In this document: positions 1 through 8,637 of the stretch, one piece after another
How positions within the stretch are numbered: the first letter of the stretch is position 1
Layout of the letters: every line of letters starts with the position of its first letter
Assembly: GCA_017465155.1 (NCBI GenBank)
Contig: JAFTWV010000008.1
Span: forward strand, 1-59,456
Source of the DNA: Clostridia bacterium
GTDB lineage: Bacteria; Bacillota; Clostridia; Christensenellales; Aristaeellaceae
Direction: 5' to 3'
Length of the DNA stretch: 59,456 bases
Translations under genes and position numbers: made by a program
Notes under the pieces: model-generated
What the model saw: the letters and a program-made list of their open reading frames with translations, nothing else
What the model was told of the DNA's origin: nothing
Database searches by the model: none

Positions 1-32
1 CTCAGACTGTCAAAAAAAGCTTCACGGGAGGT

Positions 33-269
33 GTCGGAGGGCCCGCAGGCCCTCTGACTGTAATCGTATCGCGGGGCTTTGCCGCGCGGGCGGGGCGGTT
101 TCGGCATCAGCCGAAACCATTCCTTACATTTTTCACGGCCGTCAGCCTTGGCTGACAGTGAAAAATGCCCGCTTCCGCAGAAGCGGAACCTTTTCCCCTT
201 CTCGAAAAAGTGGCCGCAGCCACTTTTTCGACACACTGAGAGCTGGCTCCGCAAATGGAAGCCAGCTCT
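33..269. repeat. Tandem array of about six hairpins in a gene-free stretch
   Basis: No credible gene lies in 1-280. The stretch is packed with inverted repeats: 33-58 (11-bp arms, loop CGCA), 97-118 (9-bp perfect arms, loop ATCA), 127-167 (10-bp outer arms around a 7-bp inner stem), 169-186 (7-bp arms, loop CGCA), 203-230 (12-bp perfect arms, loop CGCA) and 239-269 (9-bp arms, then T5 on +). The last two can act as terminators, 203-230 for the minus-strand gene ending at 281 and 239-274 for plus-strand transcripts. Three stems share the same CGCA loop, which suggests related units. Function unknown. Confidence 0.6.
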
Positions 270-280
270 TTTTCTGCATA

Positions 281-1438
281 TCAACCATTGGGATCCAGTA
301 TGTTCCAGCCTTCATCAGGCTCGACCGGTGCGACGTCTGCCGCAGGTACAAAGCCGCGGATGGTTTTTCCTCCGGCAGTCGTTTCCACATACAGCCATGA
401 ACCCATGGTACCGAGGCAGGTAACCTCGTCATTCGCGCCGATGCGGATCAGCGGTTTGCGGGAATACAGCGGATCATCCGTCAGGTATGTTTCACGCAGC
501 GCCTCATACGTGATGGCCGCCCATTCCAGCCTGCGTACCGGTGCATTTCGCGGCAGGGCGGATGCATCAATATACCCAAAGCGCATCTGTTCACTGCTGA
601 CGTCATACTGCACCAGCAGCCAGCCCGCCTCCTCACCGAACACCTGCACCCAGTCGTTAGTGGACATCTCAGCCTTCCCATTTGCAGGACGGTAGCTGTC
701 CCGGCCCGGTGCGCTGAACACATCATATTTCTCGCCCTTGCGGAAATTTATCTCCACCGGAGTTCCGAGGGCATTCGGGTCATCCTGATTCTGCGGGATG
801 ATCGGCGCGTAGGTCAGGCGCAGCTCCGCTTCTTCGGGCGTAGAGGGGAAATACATCCAGTTGAACTGCTCAAAACCACGCTCATATATGCCGTAAACCA
901 TACAGGCTGCGTAATACTCCGCAGCACCCCGTTCATAGAAACAGTACCGGATCCCATCCTCCCGCACGTAGGCATGCAGCTGATCGGCGCTCCTTTGCAC
1001 ATAGTCAATATACCAGGCATTTCCTTCACGGCAGAAGAACAGCGTTCCATCGTCCTCACCGCTCAGGTACACCTCCAGTTGACCGTATATCTCACAATAC
1101 AGATACGGCACATCTGCACTTTGCGGAAGCGCTTCATGGTTCCGGCCTGTAACACGCCATCGGCCATCCAGGTACTCCAGAAGGCACAGTACATTCCGAT
1201 CGTCCTTGCGCAGGATGATCAGCCCCGCGCCATAGCCCGACGCGTCCACATAGTGCGTGAAGGCATAATATTCCGGCATTCCCGTCACCCGCGGAATGTG
1301 GTATTCAACCCACGCAGGCCCGTTAAACAGAGCAAGGATCTCATCAGGAACGGGATTGACCGCTTCGGGAGGCGTTTCTGCCACCGCCGCACTGCACATC
1401 AGCACAAGCGCAAGGAATAGGAGAAAAAGCTTCTTCAT
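281..1438 (-). CDS. Secreted protein with C-terminal SH3-like repeats
   Basis: Predicted exported protein of 385 residues. It starts with a clear signal peptide (MKKLFLLFLALVLMCSAAVA, probable cleavage after AVA). The middle (about residues 25-215) is rich in Tyr and acidic residues and matches nothing I recognise. The last third looks like two bacterial SH3-like modules (KGEKYDVFSAPG..., then DDPLYSRKPLIRIGANDEVTCLG). I chose the internal Met at 1438 because it directly precedes the signal peptide; a Met six codons upstream is possible. It lies downstream of another SH3 protein on the same strand, separated by a terminator. A role at the cell wall is inference. Confidence 0.7.
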   Translation of the reverse strand: MKKLFLLFLALVLMCSAAVAETPPEAVNPVPDEILALFNGPAWVEYHIPRVTGMPEYYAFTHYVDASGYGAGLIILRKDDRNVLCLLEYLDGRWRVTGRNHEALPQSADVPYLYCEIYGQLEVYLSGEDDGTLFFCREGNAWYIDYVQRSADQLHAYVREDGIRYCFYERGAAEYYAACMVYGIYERGFEQFNWMYFPSTPEEAELRLTYAPIIPQNQDDPNALGTPVEINFRKGEKYDVFSAPGRDSYRPANGKAEMSTNDWVQVFGEEAGWLLVQYDVSSEQMRFGYIDASALPRNAPVRRLEWAAITYEALRETYLTDDPLYSRKPLIRIGANDEVTCLGTMGSWLYVETTAGGKTIRGFVPAADVAPVEPDEGWNILDPNG

Positions 1439-1542
1439 GTGATTCACCGCTTTCATTTTGTTGGAACAGATGCCATCAACAAAACGGCGGCAAAAGGCAG
1501 TTTATTCCTGCCGTGATGTGATGTTACATGTGTAACAAAATG

Positions 1543-1573
1543 AGCCGGAAGCCCCTGTCAGAGGCCTCCGGCT
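1543..1573 (-). terminator. Terminator downstream of the five-SH3 protein
   Basis: 11-bp stem (1543-1553 with 1563-1573, one G-U) just after the stop at 1588, followed on the minus strand by CATTTTG. A short inverted repeat GTTACA-TG-TGTAAC at 1523-1536 lies between it and the next gene and could be an operator. Confidence 0.6.
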
Positions 1574-1587
1574 GTCATGGTATGCTG

Positions 1588-2763
1588 TTAATCCTCAAGG
1601 AAGCGCGTCATCATATACCCCGTGTACCCGTTATAGCGCACCTTCGTCCATGTCGAGCCGGGAGCAAGCACGGTAACCTTGGCGCCATGAGGCACGCGAA
1701 CCAGCACGCGCCCCTTGCTCTGCGAAGCTGTTTTTCGCAGATTCACATAGGTTCCGTCAGGATGATCAACCCACATGGAGCGCGTATCGGCAGTGCTGTG
1801 CAGGTTCAGGAACTCTGTCATCATGTAGCCGGTCTTGCCGTCCACCCTGACCTTGCACCATTGTGCACCCTGCTCCAGAATCGTCACCTGCACACCATTG
1901 CCATACTTGCCCAGGGATTTGCTGTTCTTGCTGGCAGACTTGCGCAGGTGCAGCTTCTCATTCGCACCGGGATTGCTGACAACGGCATATCCGCTGCCGG
2001 AAGAGCTGGAACCGGAGGTACTGCCGGAATTGGACGAACTTCCGGAGCCGCTGCCCGCAGAAGCGCTGCTGCGGATGATCCCATCCCGGAGGTAGCTGCT
2101 GTCCATAAAGCCGACATAGCCATCCGCCGCAACCTTCCACCAGCCATCACCCTTCTGCAGGATCATGACATACGCACCGTTCCTGAAGGATTTGGCCGTG
2201 CCATAACCGGTGCCGGGACCCTTGCGCATGCGAAGCGCACCGCCGTTGCTGGTGACGATGGTCGCCACATCAGGCGAATAGGTCATGTACTTCGTCCGGA
2301 TATAGCTCGCATCAAAATAGCCGATCGTACCGTCCACGGAGACATGATACCAGCCATCCCGCTCGCTCAGCAGGATACAGGGCGTTCCGTCATCATACTG
2401 CCCCAGCACCTTAGAGGAAAGGCTGGCCGACTTACGCAGATTCAGGTAGCCCGCATTGTCCACAATACCAATCGTTCCCATAGCAGCTGCAGAAATGTAG
2501 ACATAGTTCTTGCTCATGTAGCCGGTCTTGCCGTCGGGTGTTTTTACCTTATAGAAGTTCCCGCTCTCACCGGTAATGCGCAGCCATGTACCCTCCTCAT
2601 ATGCACCCAGCCACTTGGCGCTGGACGACGCGCCGGCACGCAAATTGACCGTACTGCTGCCGTCCACCGTGCCGAAGCGAAGGCTGTCCGCCATCGCCGT
2701 GCTGCACAGCAGCGTCATCACCGCTGCAAGCAGCAGGATCAGCAGCATTTTGCGCTTCAACAT
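1588..2763 (-). CDS. Secreted protein with five SH3 repeats
   Basis: Exported protein of 391 residues. It has a signal peptide (residues 1-25, ending STAMA) and five bacterial SH3 (SH3_3-like) modules at about 26-90, 95-155, 165-225, 258-320 and 325-391. Each carries the typical pattern of NLR or LRKSAS, a GxxV/VTIL strand, W-x-KV and GYM. A Ser/Gly linker (about 228-256) separates modules 3 and 4. Such modules usually bind peptidoglycan; there is no catalytic domain, so this is a wall-binding or sensing protein. The start at 2763 has GGGAGGGAAG about 6 nt upstream, better than the Met at 2781, which overlaps that ribosome site. Confidence 0.85.
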   Translation of the reverse strand: MLKRKMLLILLLAAVMTLLCSTAMADSLRFGTVDGSSTVNLRAGASSSAKWLGAYEEGTWLRITGESGNFYKVKTPDGKTGYMSKNYVYISAAAMGTIGIVDNAGYLNLRKSASLSSKVLGQYDDGTPCILLSERDGWYHVSVDGTIGYFDASYIRTKYMTYSPDVATIVTSNGGALRMRKGPGTGYGTAKSFRNGAYVMILQKGDGWWKVAADGYVGFMDSSYLRDGIIRSSASAGSGSGSSSNSGSTSGSSSSGSGYAVVSNPGANEKLHLRKSASKNSKSLGKYGNGVQVTILEQGAQWCKVRVDGKTGYMMTEFLNLHSTADTRSMWVDHPDGTYVNLRKTASQSKGRVLVRVPHGAKVTVLAPGSTWTKVRYNGYTGYMMTRFLED

Positions 2764-2831
2764 CGTTCTTCCCTCCCTCATAACGCTTCAAACCGTCATC
2801 AAATCGTCATCCGCAATCACTTCACAAACAT

Positions 2832-2859
2832 ATTATACGATAAAATTGTAAAATTGCAA
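2832..2859 (-). promoter_or_regulatory. Sigma-A-type promoter for the five-SH3 gene
   Basis: On the minus strand, TTGCAA (2854-2859), a 16-bp spacer and TATAAT (2832-2837), about 70 nt before the start at 2763. Confidence 0.55.
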
Positions 2860-2929
2860 TGCGAACAGGACTTTTTTACAGGTTTGGTACGTCTATATCA
2901 GTGTAAGCAACTCCAAAGGAGGAAAATCT

Positions 2930-4612
2930 ATGAAAAAGTTTCTGAGTCTTATCCTGTGTCTGGCTCTGCTGTCTGCTGCAATCCCGGCTTCTGCTGCGCC
3001 GATGACCGCATCCAACGGATACACTGCCTATCTCGGACAGAGCAATCATCTTTACCTGCTCGATCCCCACGGCACGACAAAGGTGCTGCGTCTCCCCATT
3101 GCGGACATTCTGTCGCTGACAGAGTCCCATGTGTATGTACTGGCGCAGGACGGCCGCCTGTTCGGCGTCAAGCTGGACGGCACACAAACACTCGTGCTGT
3201 CTGACGCTCCTACTGCCGATGATCTTGCCGCGGTATCTGCTGCTCCCGTTTTCGAGCTGATCGGAGATTCCGGCGTGCTGTCCCTGATCAAAGCTGACGG
3301 GGCCAAGGTACAGATCGACGCGAATGTCTCCGCCGCTGCCGCCAACGAGAAATGCCTGTACTACATCGATCAGGAAAACGGAGCGACGACACTCAAATCC
3401 CTTGATCTGAGTCTTGTCACGCCCTCCGGCTCCAACCATCCGGCAGTCTCCGTCCTCGGCGCGGGCGTTTCCGACGCGATCAGCATGACCGCTGTGTCGG
3501 ATGTGCTGACCATTGTTTCCGCTGACCACAGCATCACTGTGATCAACCTCAGTGATCTGACCCGCAAGACATATCCTGCCGCATCAGAGGAAACGCTGCT
3601 GGCCGTACGCATTGGCGACTCCCTCTACCGTTACAGGCAGGCAACCGTTGGCTCCTGGCTCACAGAGGAGGATCTTCAGCTGCCAACTCTGACGTTGGTT
3701 GACGAGGGGATTGCCCGTGCAACTGCTGTCCCCACTGCTGCACCGACGGCTACCCCTACCCCCACACCCACGCTGAAGCCTACCCTCGCTCCAACCGCGA
3801 CGCCCGAAGAGCAGTATCCCCGCCTTGAATACGGCGACAGCGGCGCCGCCGTACGCAGCATGCAGAAGCGCCTGAAGGCCCTCGGCTATCCCGTTGGCAG
3901 CGTCGACGGCGACTGGGGTCCGAATACCCAGCTGGCAGTCAATCTGTTCCAGTGCGCCATCGGCTACCGTGAACGCAGCTACGCCACCAGCGCCATGCAG
4001 GAACGCCTGTACAGCCGCACCGCCCCCAAGTACAATCCCTATGCCCCCCTGCGTGAAGGCGATGAGGGCGCTGACGTCCGGCTGATGCAGCAGGCGCTGT
4101 ACGCGCTGGGCTACCTCGGCACCGATCCGGATGAAGTAGACGGCAAGTACGGTCCCAAGACTGTTGCCGCCGTGAAGGCCTTCCAGGCTGCTGTCGGCAG
4201 CGATGTGCTGAAGGTCACCGGCAAAGCCGATGCTGACACGCTCATGGTTCTGTACAGCGACGATGCGCCCGCCAATCCCAGCAAGCCCGTTAAGCCCACC
4301 GATCCCAACTACCCCGAGCTGATTACGCCTCCTCCGTCCTCCGAGCCTACCGACACGCCCACGGATGAGCCTACTGATACGCCCACTGACGAACCCACTG
4401 ATACGCCCACCGATACGCCCACCGACGAACCCACTGATACGCCCACTGACGAACCTACTGATGAACCTACTGATGAACCTACTGATGAACCCACCGACGA
4501 ACCCACTGATACCCCCACTGATACGCCCACTGACGAACCTGCTGATGAACCTACCGACGAACCTGTTATCGAGTCGCAGGGCGGCGGATTCGGCATCATT
4601 ACCGGCAACTAA
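2930..4612 (+). CDS. Secreted peptidoglycan-binding protein with PTDEP repeat tail
   Basis: 560 residues. A signal peptide (residues 1-23, ending ASA) is followed by a beta-rich region (about 24-245) resembling the WD/DUF5050-type propeller of surface proteins. A Pro/Thr linker (about 265-290) follows, then two PG_binding_1 modules (about 297-345 and 368-425; LEYGDSGAAVRSMQKRLKALGY and LREGDEGADVRLMQQALYALGY). The tail (about 455-545) repeats PTDEP/PTDTP. There is no LPXTG motif or C-terminal membrane anchor, so wall attachment is probably non-covalent. The ribosome site AAAGGAGGAAAATCT precedes the ATG. Divergent from the SH3 protein at 2763. Confidence 0.85.
   Translation: MKKFLSLILCLALLSAAIPASAAPMTASNGYTAYLGQSNHLYLLDPHGTTKVLRLPIADILSLTESHVYVLAQDGRLFGVKLDGTQTLVLSDAPTADDLAAVSAAPVFELIGDSGVLSLIKADGAKVQIDANVSAAAANEKCLYYIDQENGATTLKSLDLSLVTPSGSNHPAVSVLGAGVSDAISMTAVSDVLTIVSADHSITVINLSDLTRKTYPAASEETLLAVRIGDSLYRYRQATVGSWLTEEDLQLPTLTLVDEGIARATAVPTAAPTATPTPTPTLKPTLAPTATPEEQYPRLEYGDSGAAVRSMQKRLKALGYPVGSVDGDWGPNTQLAVNLFQCAIGYRERSYATSAMQERLYSRTAPKYNPYAPLREGDEGADVRLMQQALYALGYLGTDPDEVDGKYGPKTVAAVKAFQAAVGSDVLKVTGKADADTLMVLYSDDAPANPSKPVKPTDPNYPELITPPPSSEPTDTPTDEPTDTPTDEPTDTPTDTPTDEPTDTPTDEPTDEPTDEPTDEPTDEPTDTPTDTPTDEPADEPTDEPVIESQGGGFGIITGN
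4339..4566 (+). repeat. In-frame repeat tract encoding PTDEP/PTDTP units
   Basis: About 19 degenerate 12-bp units of the form CC(C/T)AC(T/C)GA(C/T)GAA or ACG encode Pro-Thr-Asp-Glu or Pro-Thr-Asp-Thr inside the preceding gene. The repeats are near-identical at DNA level and so prone to slippage; unit number should vary between strains. Confidence 0.85.
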
Positions 4613-4619
4613 AAGCAGC

Positions 4620-4653
4620 GCCCGGTACACCTTCGCGATGTACCGGGCCTTTC
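4620..4653 (+). terminator. Terminator of the peptidoglycan-binding gene
   Basis: CCCGGTACA (4621-4629) pairs with TGTACCGGG (4639-4647), followed by CCTTTC. It sits between convergent genes and may serve both directions. Confidence 0.65.
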
Positions 4654-4666
4654 ATGTATGCATTGT

Positions 4667-5032
4667 TCAGTCTTCGCAGACATGCTCCATTCCCTGCTTG
4701 AGCAGCGCGGCAACATGATCATCCGCAAGAGAATAAAAGATAGTCTTACCGTCACGGCGGGCCTTGATCAATTGCGCCTGCTTCAAGATACGCAGCTGGT
4801 GCGACACCGCAGATTGGGTCATCCCCAGCAGCTTCGCCAGATCGCACACGCATACCTCGGCTTCAAAGAGCACATAGAGAATCCGAACACGCGTGCCATC
4901 ACCGAACACCTTAAACAGCTCAGCCAGCTGCAGCAGATGCTCTTCATCCGGCAGGCTGTTTTCAACCTGCTTCACCAGATCCTCGTGCACGCACAGGAAA
5001 CCACAGGTGTCAACATCATTGTGCCGGGTCAT
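4667..5032 (-). CDS. ArsR/SmtB metal sensor, CadC/ZiaR-like
   Basis: Winged-helix repressor of 121 residues that releases DNA on metal binding. Both family metal sites are visible. The alpha3N site has N-terminal Cys10 and Cys15 plus the VCVCDL motif. The alpha5 site is D-x-H-x10-H-x2-E in LADDHVAALLKQGMEHVCED, matching Asp104/His106/His117/Glu120 of SmtB. The recognition helix is MTQSAVSHQLRIL. This combination is typical of Cd/Pb/Zn sensors such as CadC and ZiaR. I chose the Met at 5032 because GGAGAGGCGG lies upstream. No metal ATPase or other efflux partner is adjacent; the exact metal is inferred. Confidence 0.88.
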   Translation of the reverse strand: MTRHNDVDTCGFLCVHEDLVKQVENSLPDEEHLLQLAELFKVFGDGTRVRILYVLFEAEVCVCDLAKLLGMTQSAVSHQLRILKQAQLIKARRDGKTIFYSLADDHVAALLKQGMEHVCED

Positions 5033-5066
5033 GCCACACCGCCTCTCCATACCTGTATTCTTTGTT

Positions 5067-5095
5067 ATTATAGCAGGAATCTGCAAAAAAGGCAA
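5067..5095 (-). promoter_or_regulatory. Promoter of the ArsR-type gene
   Basis: TTGCCT (5090-5095), a 17-bp spacer and TATAAT (5067-5072) on the minus strand. It starts right after the tldE terminator, so the sensor has its own transcript. Confidence 0.65.
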
Positions 5096-5100
5096 ACATG

Positions 5101-5126
5101 AAAAGGCAGGAGCGCTCACTCCTGCC
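5101..5126 (-). terminator. Terminator of tldE
   Basis: GGCAGGAG/CTCCTGCC stem (5105-5112 with 5119-5126) followed on the minus strand by TTTTC, 16 nt past the tldE stop. Confidence 0.75.
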
Positions 5127-5141
5127 TCCATATGCTGTTGA

Positions 5142-6482
5142 TCAGCCGGAAACCTTGAGTGTACCGATGTCCACGGAAGGACTGCCAATGCTGTCACCGG
5201 GGAATTCCAGATCGCTGCCCACAGCAACGACGGCCTTGAGCACCTCGTAGAAATTGCCTGCCACGGTGATCTGCTCCACCGCATGACCGCGCTGGCCGTC
5301 CTCAATGGTATAGCCCTTGGCCAGCAGGGAAAAATCGCCGGAGGTAGGGTTCGCACCCGAATGCAGACCGGCAAGGTCGGTAACGACAAGGCCATTGCCC
5401 ACATCGGCCATCAGGCCCGCCAGATCCTTCTCGCCGGGCTTGAAGAAGAAGTTCGTTGGTGCAACGCGTACCGGCGCAGTATAATTGGCACGGCTGGCAT
5501 TGGCGGTGGACTTCACGCCCTGCTTGCGCGCCGTCTTGCGATTGTGCAGGAGCGTCGTCAGCACACCCTTGTCGATGATAGCCTTGGTGATGCTGGCGCT
5601 GCCTTCCGAGTCAAAGCGCTGCGTGCCGAAGCCACCCGGGAGCAACGGGTCATCCATCAGCGTCACCGCCTCGCTGGCGATCACCGTGCCTTCCTTGCCA
5701 TCCAGCAGGGACATCTTCTGCTGTGCATTCTCCGCACTGAACACGCCTGCAAAGGTGGACAGCAGGCTCTGCATTGCATCATTTCGCATAATGATGCGAT
5801 ATTCACCGCCGGGCACAGACTTGCCGCCCAGCTGACATACGGTCTCTTCCACAGCCTTTTTGCCGATCGCCTCTGCATTGAGCGCAGCAAACTGACTACC
5901 CGCAACCATATGACCGCCAGTGACCGTCTTATCGCCCTCCTTGGCAATCGGTGCGGCGTACGCCATACACACGCTGCCGGAGTCAGACAGATCAAGACCG
6001 TAGCTGTTCTTGATCCGGATGGTGTTGGCGCCGGTCATGACCATCGCGCGCTGCACCTTCCAGATGCGCGGATCGGCTTCCTTGGCTGCCCGTTCCATCG
6101 CCAGACAAAGCGCCAGCTTCTGCTCGGGCGTCACGTTTTTCAGGTCACTCTCCGCCTTGGGAATCTCAGGGTAGGCCTCATCGCCCGCAAAGATTTCATC
6201 CTGCTCGTTGGCCTCCACCAGCGCGGCAGATTCCTTCACGCCCTCAATCAGCTGCCGGATAGCCGCCTCGTCAAAAGCCTGCGTGGCGGAATAACCCATT
6301 TTGCCTGCCACCGTTCCGCGCAGGGACAATCCTGCGCTCGTGGACACCTGATACTGGTTGATTTCGCCGTCCATAGCGCTGGCACGGAAATTTTCGCCGG
6401 TCTGGCAGTATACCTCGGCCGTATCGATACCGGCAGCCATTGCTGCTTCCAGCACACGGTCGATAAACATGTTCATATCCAT
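5142..6482 (-). CDS. tldE: TldE/PmbA metalloprotease subunit
   Basis: 446 residues, non-catalytic partner of TldD in the TldD/TldE heterodimeric protease, which degrades unfolded peptides and in enterobacteria matures microcin B17. It shows the PmbA features: an N-terminal domain with GEIN and SAGLSLRG, a middle domain, and a C-terminal beta domain ending DLEFPGDSIGSPSVDIGTLKVSG. It has no HExxxH motif, as expected. The start at 6482 has AAGGAGGAAAAGCAG upstream and follows the tldD stop by 13 nt, so the two are one operon. Confidence 0.9.
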   Translation of the reverse strand: MDMNMFIDRVLEAAMAAGIDTAEVYCQTGENFRASAMDGEINQYQVSTSAGLSLRGTVAGKMGYSATQAFDEAAIRQLIEGVKESAALVEANEQDEIFAGDEAYPEIPKAESDLKNVTPEQKLALCLAMERAAKEADPRIWKVQRAMVMTGANTIRIKNSYGLDLSDSGSVCMAYAAPIAKEGDKTVTGGHMVAGSQFAALNAEAIGKKAVEETVCQLGGKSVPGGEYRIIMRNDAMQSLLSTFAGVFSAENAQQKMSLLDGKEGTVIASEAVTLMDDPLLPGGFGTQRFDSEGSASITKAIIDKGVLTTLLHNRKTARKQGVKSTANASRANYTAPVRVAPTNFFFKPGEKDLAGLMADVGNGLVVTDLAGLHSGANPTSGDFSLLAKGYTIEDGQRGHAVEQITVAGNFYEVLKAVVAVGSDLEFPGDSIGSPSVDIGTLKVSG

Positions 6483-6495
6483 CTGCTTTTCCTCC

Positions 6496-7881
6496 TTACC
6501 TGCCGCCGACGGTGAGGCCGCTGACACGGATCATGGGCTGGCCGACGTCGGTGGGAACACTGCCGCTCATGGAGCCGCACATGCCCTGCGCCAGTGCAAG
6601 GTTGCTGCCCACACGGTCGATCTTCATGAGCACCTCGCTGCCGCGGCCAATCAGGCTCGCGCCGCGTACGGGATGAACAATCTTGCCGTCCTTGACAAGG
6701 TAGCCCTCATTGACCGCGAAGTTGAACTCGCCCGTCGCGGGATTGACGGAGCCGCCGCCCATCTTCTTGGCATACAGGCCGTCGCCCATGGTGGCGATCA
6801 TTTCAGCCTCATTATCCTTGCCAGGCGCGATGAACGTAGAGCGCATGCGGCTGGTGGGCGCAAAGGCGTAGGATTGACGGCGGCTGGAGCCGGTGATGGG
6901 CATGCCCATACGGCGGGAGCCAAGACGATCGATCATATAATTGGTAAGGATGCCGTTCTCCACCAGCACGGTGCGCTGGGTGGGCGTGCCCTCATCATCC
7001 ACGTGGAGCATGCCCCACTGGTTCACAATGGTACCATCGTCAATGGCTGTCACGCAGGGGCTGGCGATCTGCTGCCCCAGCTTGCCCGCAAATTCGGAAA
7101 CGCCGATGGATACGCTCGTAGCCTCCAGCGAATGACCGCAGGCTTCGTGGAAGATTACGCCGCCAAAGCCGTTGTCGATCACGACAGGCATAAAGCCAGC
7201 CGGACACACAGGTGCATGCAGCATGGTAATGGCCTGCTTTGCCGCATTCTCACCGACCTTCTCCGGGTCGATCAGCGCATCAAATATTTCAAAGCCCATG
7301 GAGGCGCCAGGATTGTCGCCGCCGGTCTGATTTTCCGTGCCGTTGCTGGCAACCGCCGCCACGCTCATGCGGGTACGCACACGCTGGTCGGTAACAAAAA
7401 CGCCCTCAGTATTGCAGATGCACACATTCTGCACATGATCCAGGTAATTGGCGACAACCTGCACCACCTCAGGAGATACTGCCCGGGCAGCTGCTTCCGC
7501 CGCGCGGAGCTTCTCTGCCTTCACGGCAGCCTTCACGTCCGTGGGCAGGAGCTGGATTTCCTCCGGGCGGGCAGCGTCCCATGCCTTGAAGGGCGCGACG
7601 ATGCATCCCTTGCCGCCTGCCTTTACTGCTGCTGCAGCCTGACGGGCACAGGCCATCAGGCCTTCTCGGGAGGTATCATTGGTATGGACATATACAGCGT
7701 TCGTGCCGGAAAAAACACGCACGCCGGCGCCATGCAGACGGCCGGTATTTGCCGTTTCGAGGCGGCCGGAACGCATCATCATCGTGTTGTCAATACGGTC
7801 CTCAACGAAGATCTCCGCGAAGTCACCGCCGGTGCGGACTGCCTCCTGCAGCACCTCCCGGGCGATATTTTGATCCAACAT
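6496..7881 (-). CDS. tldD: TldD metalloprotease catalytic subunit
   Basis: 461 residues, the zinc protease subunit of TldD/TldE. The catalytic motif HEACGH (in VIFHEACGHSLEATSVS) is intact and is followed by the conserved DDEGTPTQRTVLVENGIL and SSRRQSYAFAPTSRM segments. I chose the Met at 7881 because AGAAAGGA lies about 9 nt upstream; the in-frame Met at 7890 abuts that site. First gene of a two-gene operon with tldE. An Imm-5-like gene lies upstream on the same strand but is separated by the tldD promoter. Confidence 0.9.
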   Translation of the reverse strand: MLDQNIAREVLQEAVRTGGDFAEIFVEDRIDNTMMMRSGRLETANTGRLHGAGVRVFSGTNAVYVHTNDTSREGLMACARQAAAAVKAGGKGCIVAPFKAWDAARPEEIQLLPTDVKAAVKAEKLRAAEAAARAVSPEVVQVVANYLDHVQNVCICNTEGVFVTDQRVRTRMSVAAVASNGTENQTGGDNPGASMGFEIFDALIDPEKVGENAAKQAITMLHAPVCPAGFMPVVIDNGFGGVIFHEACGHSLEATSVSIGVSEFAGKLGQQIASPCVTAIDDGTIVNQWGMLHVDDEGTPTQRTVLVENGILTNYMIDRLGSRRMGMPITGSSRRQSYAFAPTSRMRSTFIAPGKDNEAEMIATMGDGLYAKKMGGGSVNPATGEFNFAVNEGYLVKDGKIVHPVRGASLIGRGSEVLMKIDRVGSNLALAQGMCGSMSGSVPTDVGQPMIRVSGLTVGGR

Positions 7882-7923
7882 GAGCTTCATTCCTTTCTTC
7901 TGCCAGATAGATGGTTTACATTG

Positions 7924-7952
7924 ATTATAGCGCATTTCCCGTTTTTTGTACA
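7924..7952 (-). promoter_or_regulatory. Promoter of tldD-tldE
   Basis: TGTACA (7947-7952), a 17-bp spacer and a consensus TATAAT (7924-7929) on the minus strand, about 45 nt before the tldD start. Confidence 0.6.
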
Positions 7953-7999
7953 GTCACCGCACGTTGAGTTTGCCGCACGCGGATTTAACCCGCGCTCCA

Positions 8000-8512
8000 T
8001 CAGCATCCCCAGTTCACGCAAACAGGATTGTTCTCATCCGGGTCAGACGCAGCCTGAAGCGATTCATAGATACGCTCCAGCTCCTCCGTGGCAAGTGTAT
8101 CGTGGCATGCTGCCGCAGCGTCCGTGCCAGCGATATGGTATGCATAGGCTGCCGCGCTGTAAAACACAAAGCCAAGCGCGTTTGTCGGCGTGGTTGCAAC
8201 GGCACAGGCTGTCGCGATCGCACGGGCTGCAGCTTGACGGACAGGCGCCTTCCCTAACACCTGCGCCGCTGCACGGGCTTCCCGCACAGCTTCCTTCACC
8301 GCTGTGATTGTACCGCTGCCATCTGCATAAGCCTTCGCCGATGCAATGACCTGATGCATCCGCGGTTCGTCCGCTACCAGCGGCAGAATATGTTCTTCTG
8401 CATAGGCTGCTGCCCAGATAATCAGCGTATGGTGGCTTTGGGTCTCTATCTGGCGCATCAGGCGGACAACCGTCGGATGCCCGGCGCTGCCCAGCATTTT
8501 TCTCAGTGCCAT
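8000..8512 (-). CDS. Imm-5-like putative immunity protein
   Basis: 170-residue, Ala-rich, mostly helical soluble protein. The pattern of HTLIIWAAAYAEEHILPLV, then MHQVIASAKAYADGSGTITAVKEAVREARAAA, and AIATACAVATT...AAAYAYHIAG resembles the Imm-5-like family of putative immunity proteins seen by computation near polymorphic toxins. The family has no proven activity that I know of, and no toxin gene is next to it here. The start at 8512 has GGAAAGGAG 7 nt upstream. An orphan immunity gene or an unrelated domesticated role are both possible. Confidence 0.6.
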   Translation of the reverse strand: MALRKMLGSAGHPTVVRLMRQIETQSHHTLIIWAAAYAEEHILPLVADEPRMHQVIASAKAYADGSGTITAVKEAVREARAAAQVLGKAPVRQAAARAIATACAVATTPTNALGFVFYSAAAYAYHIAGTDAAAACHDTLATEELERIYESLQAASDPDENNPVCVNWGC

Positions 8513-8637
8513 GCGTTTGCTCCTTTCCGATATGCCTTCATGATACATGCACGGCTGAAATCTGTCAAGCGCAGCAGGAATCCGTCCGTTCACGGCGAAT
8601 ATTGCGAACAGCATACGAACGCGGAGGATACACGCAC

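Noticed and set aside
4339-4566. Short regular repeats resembling a CRISPR array
   Set aside because: The 12-bp units are in frame and encode PTDEP/PTDTP inside a secreted protein; there are no spacers and no cas genes.
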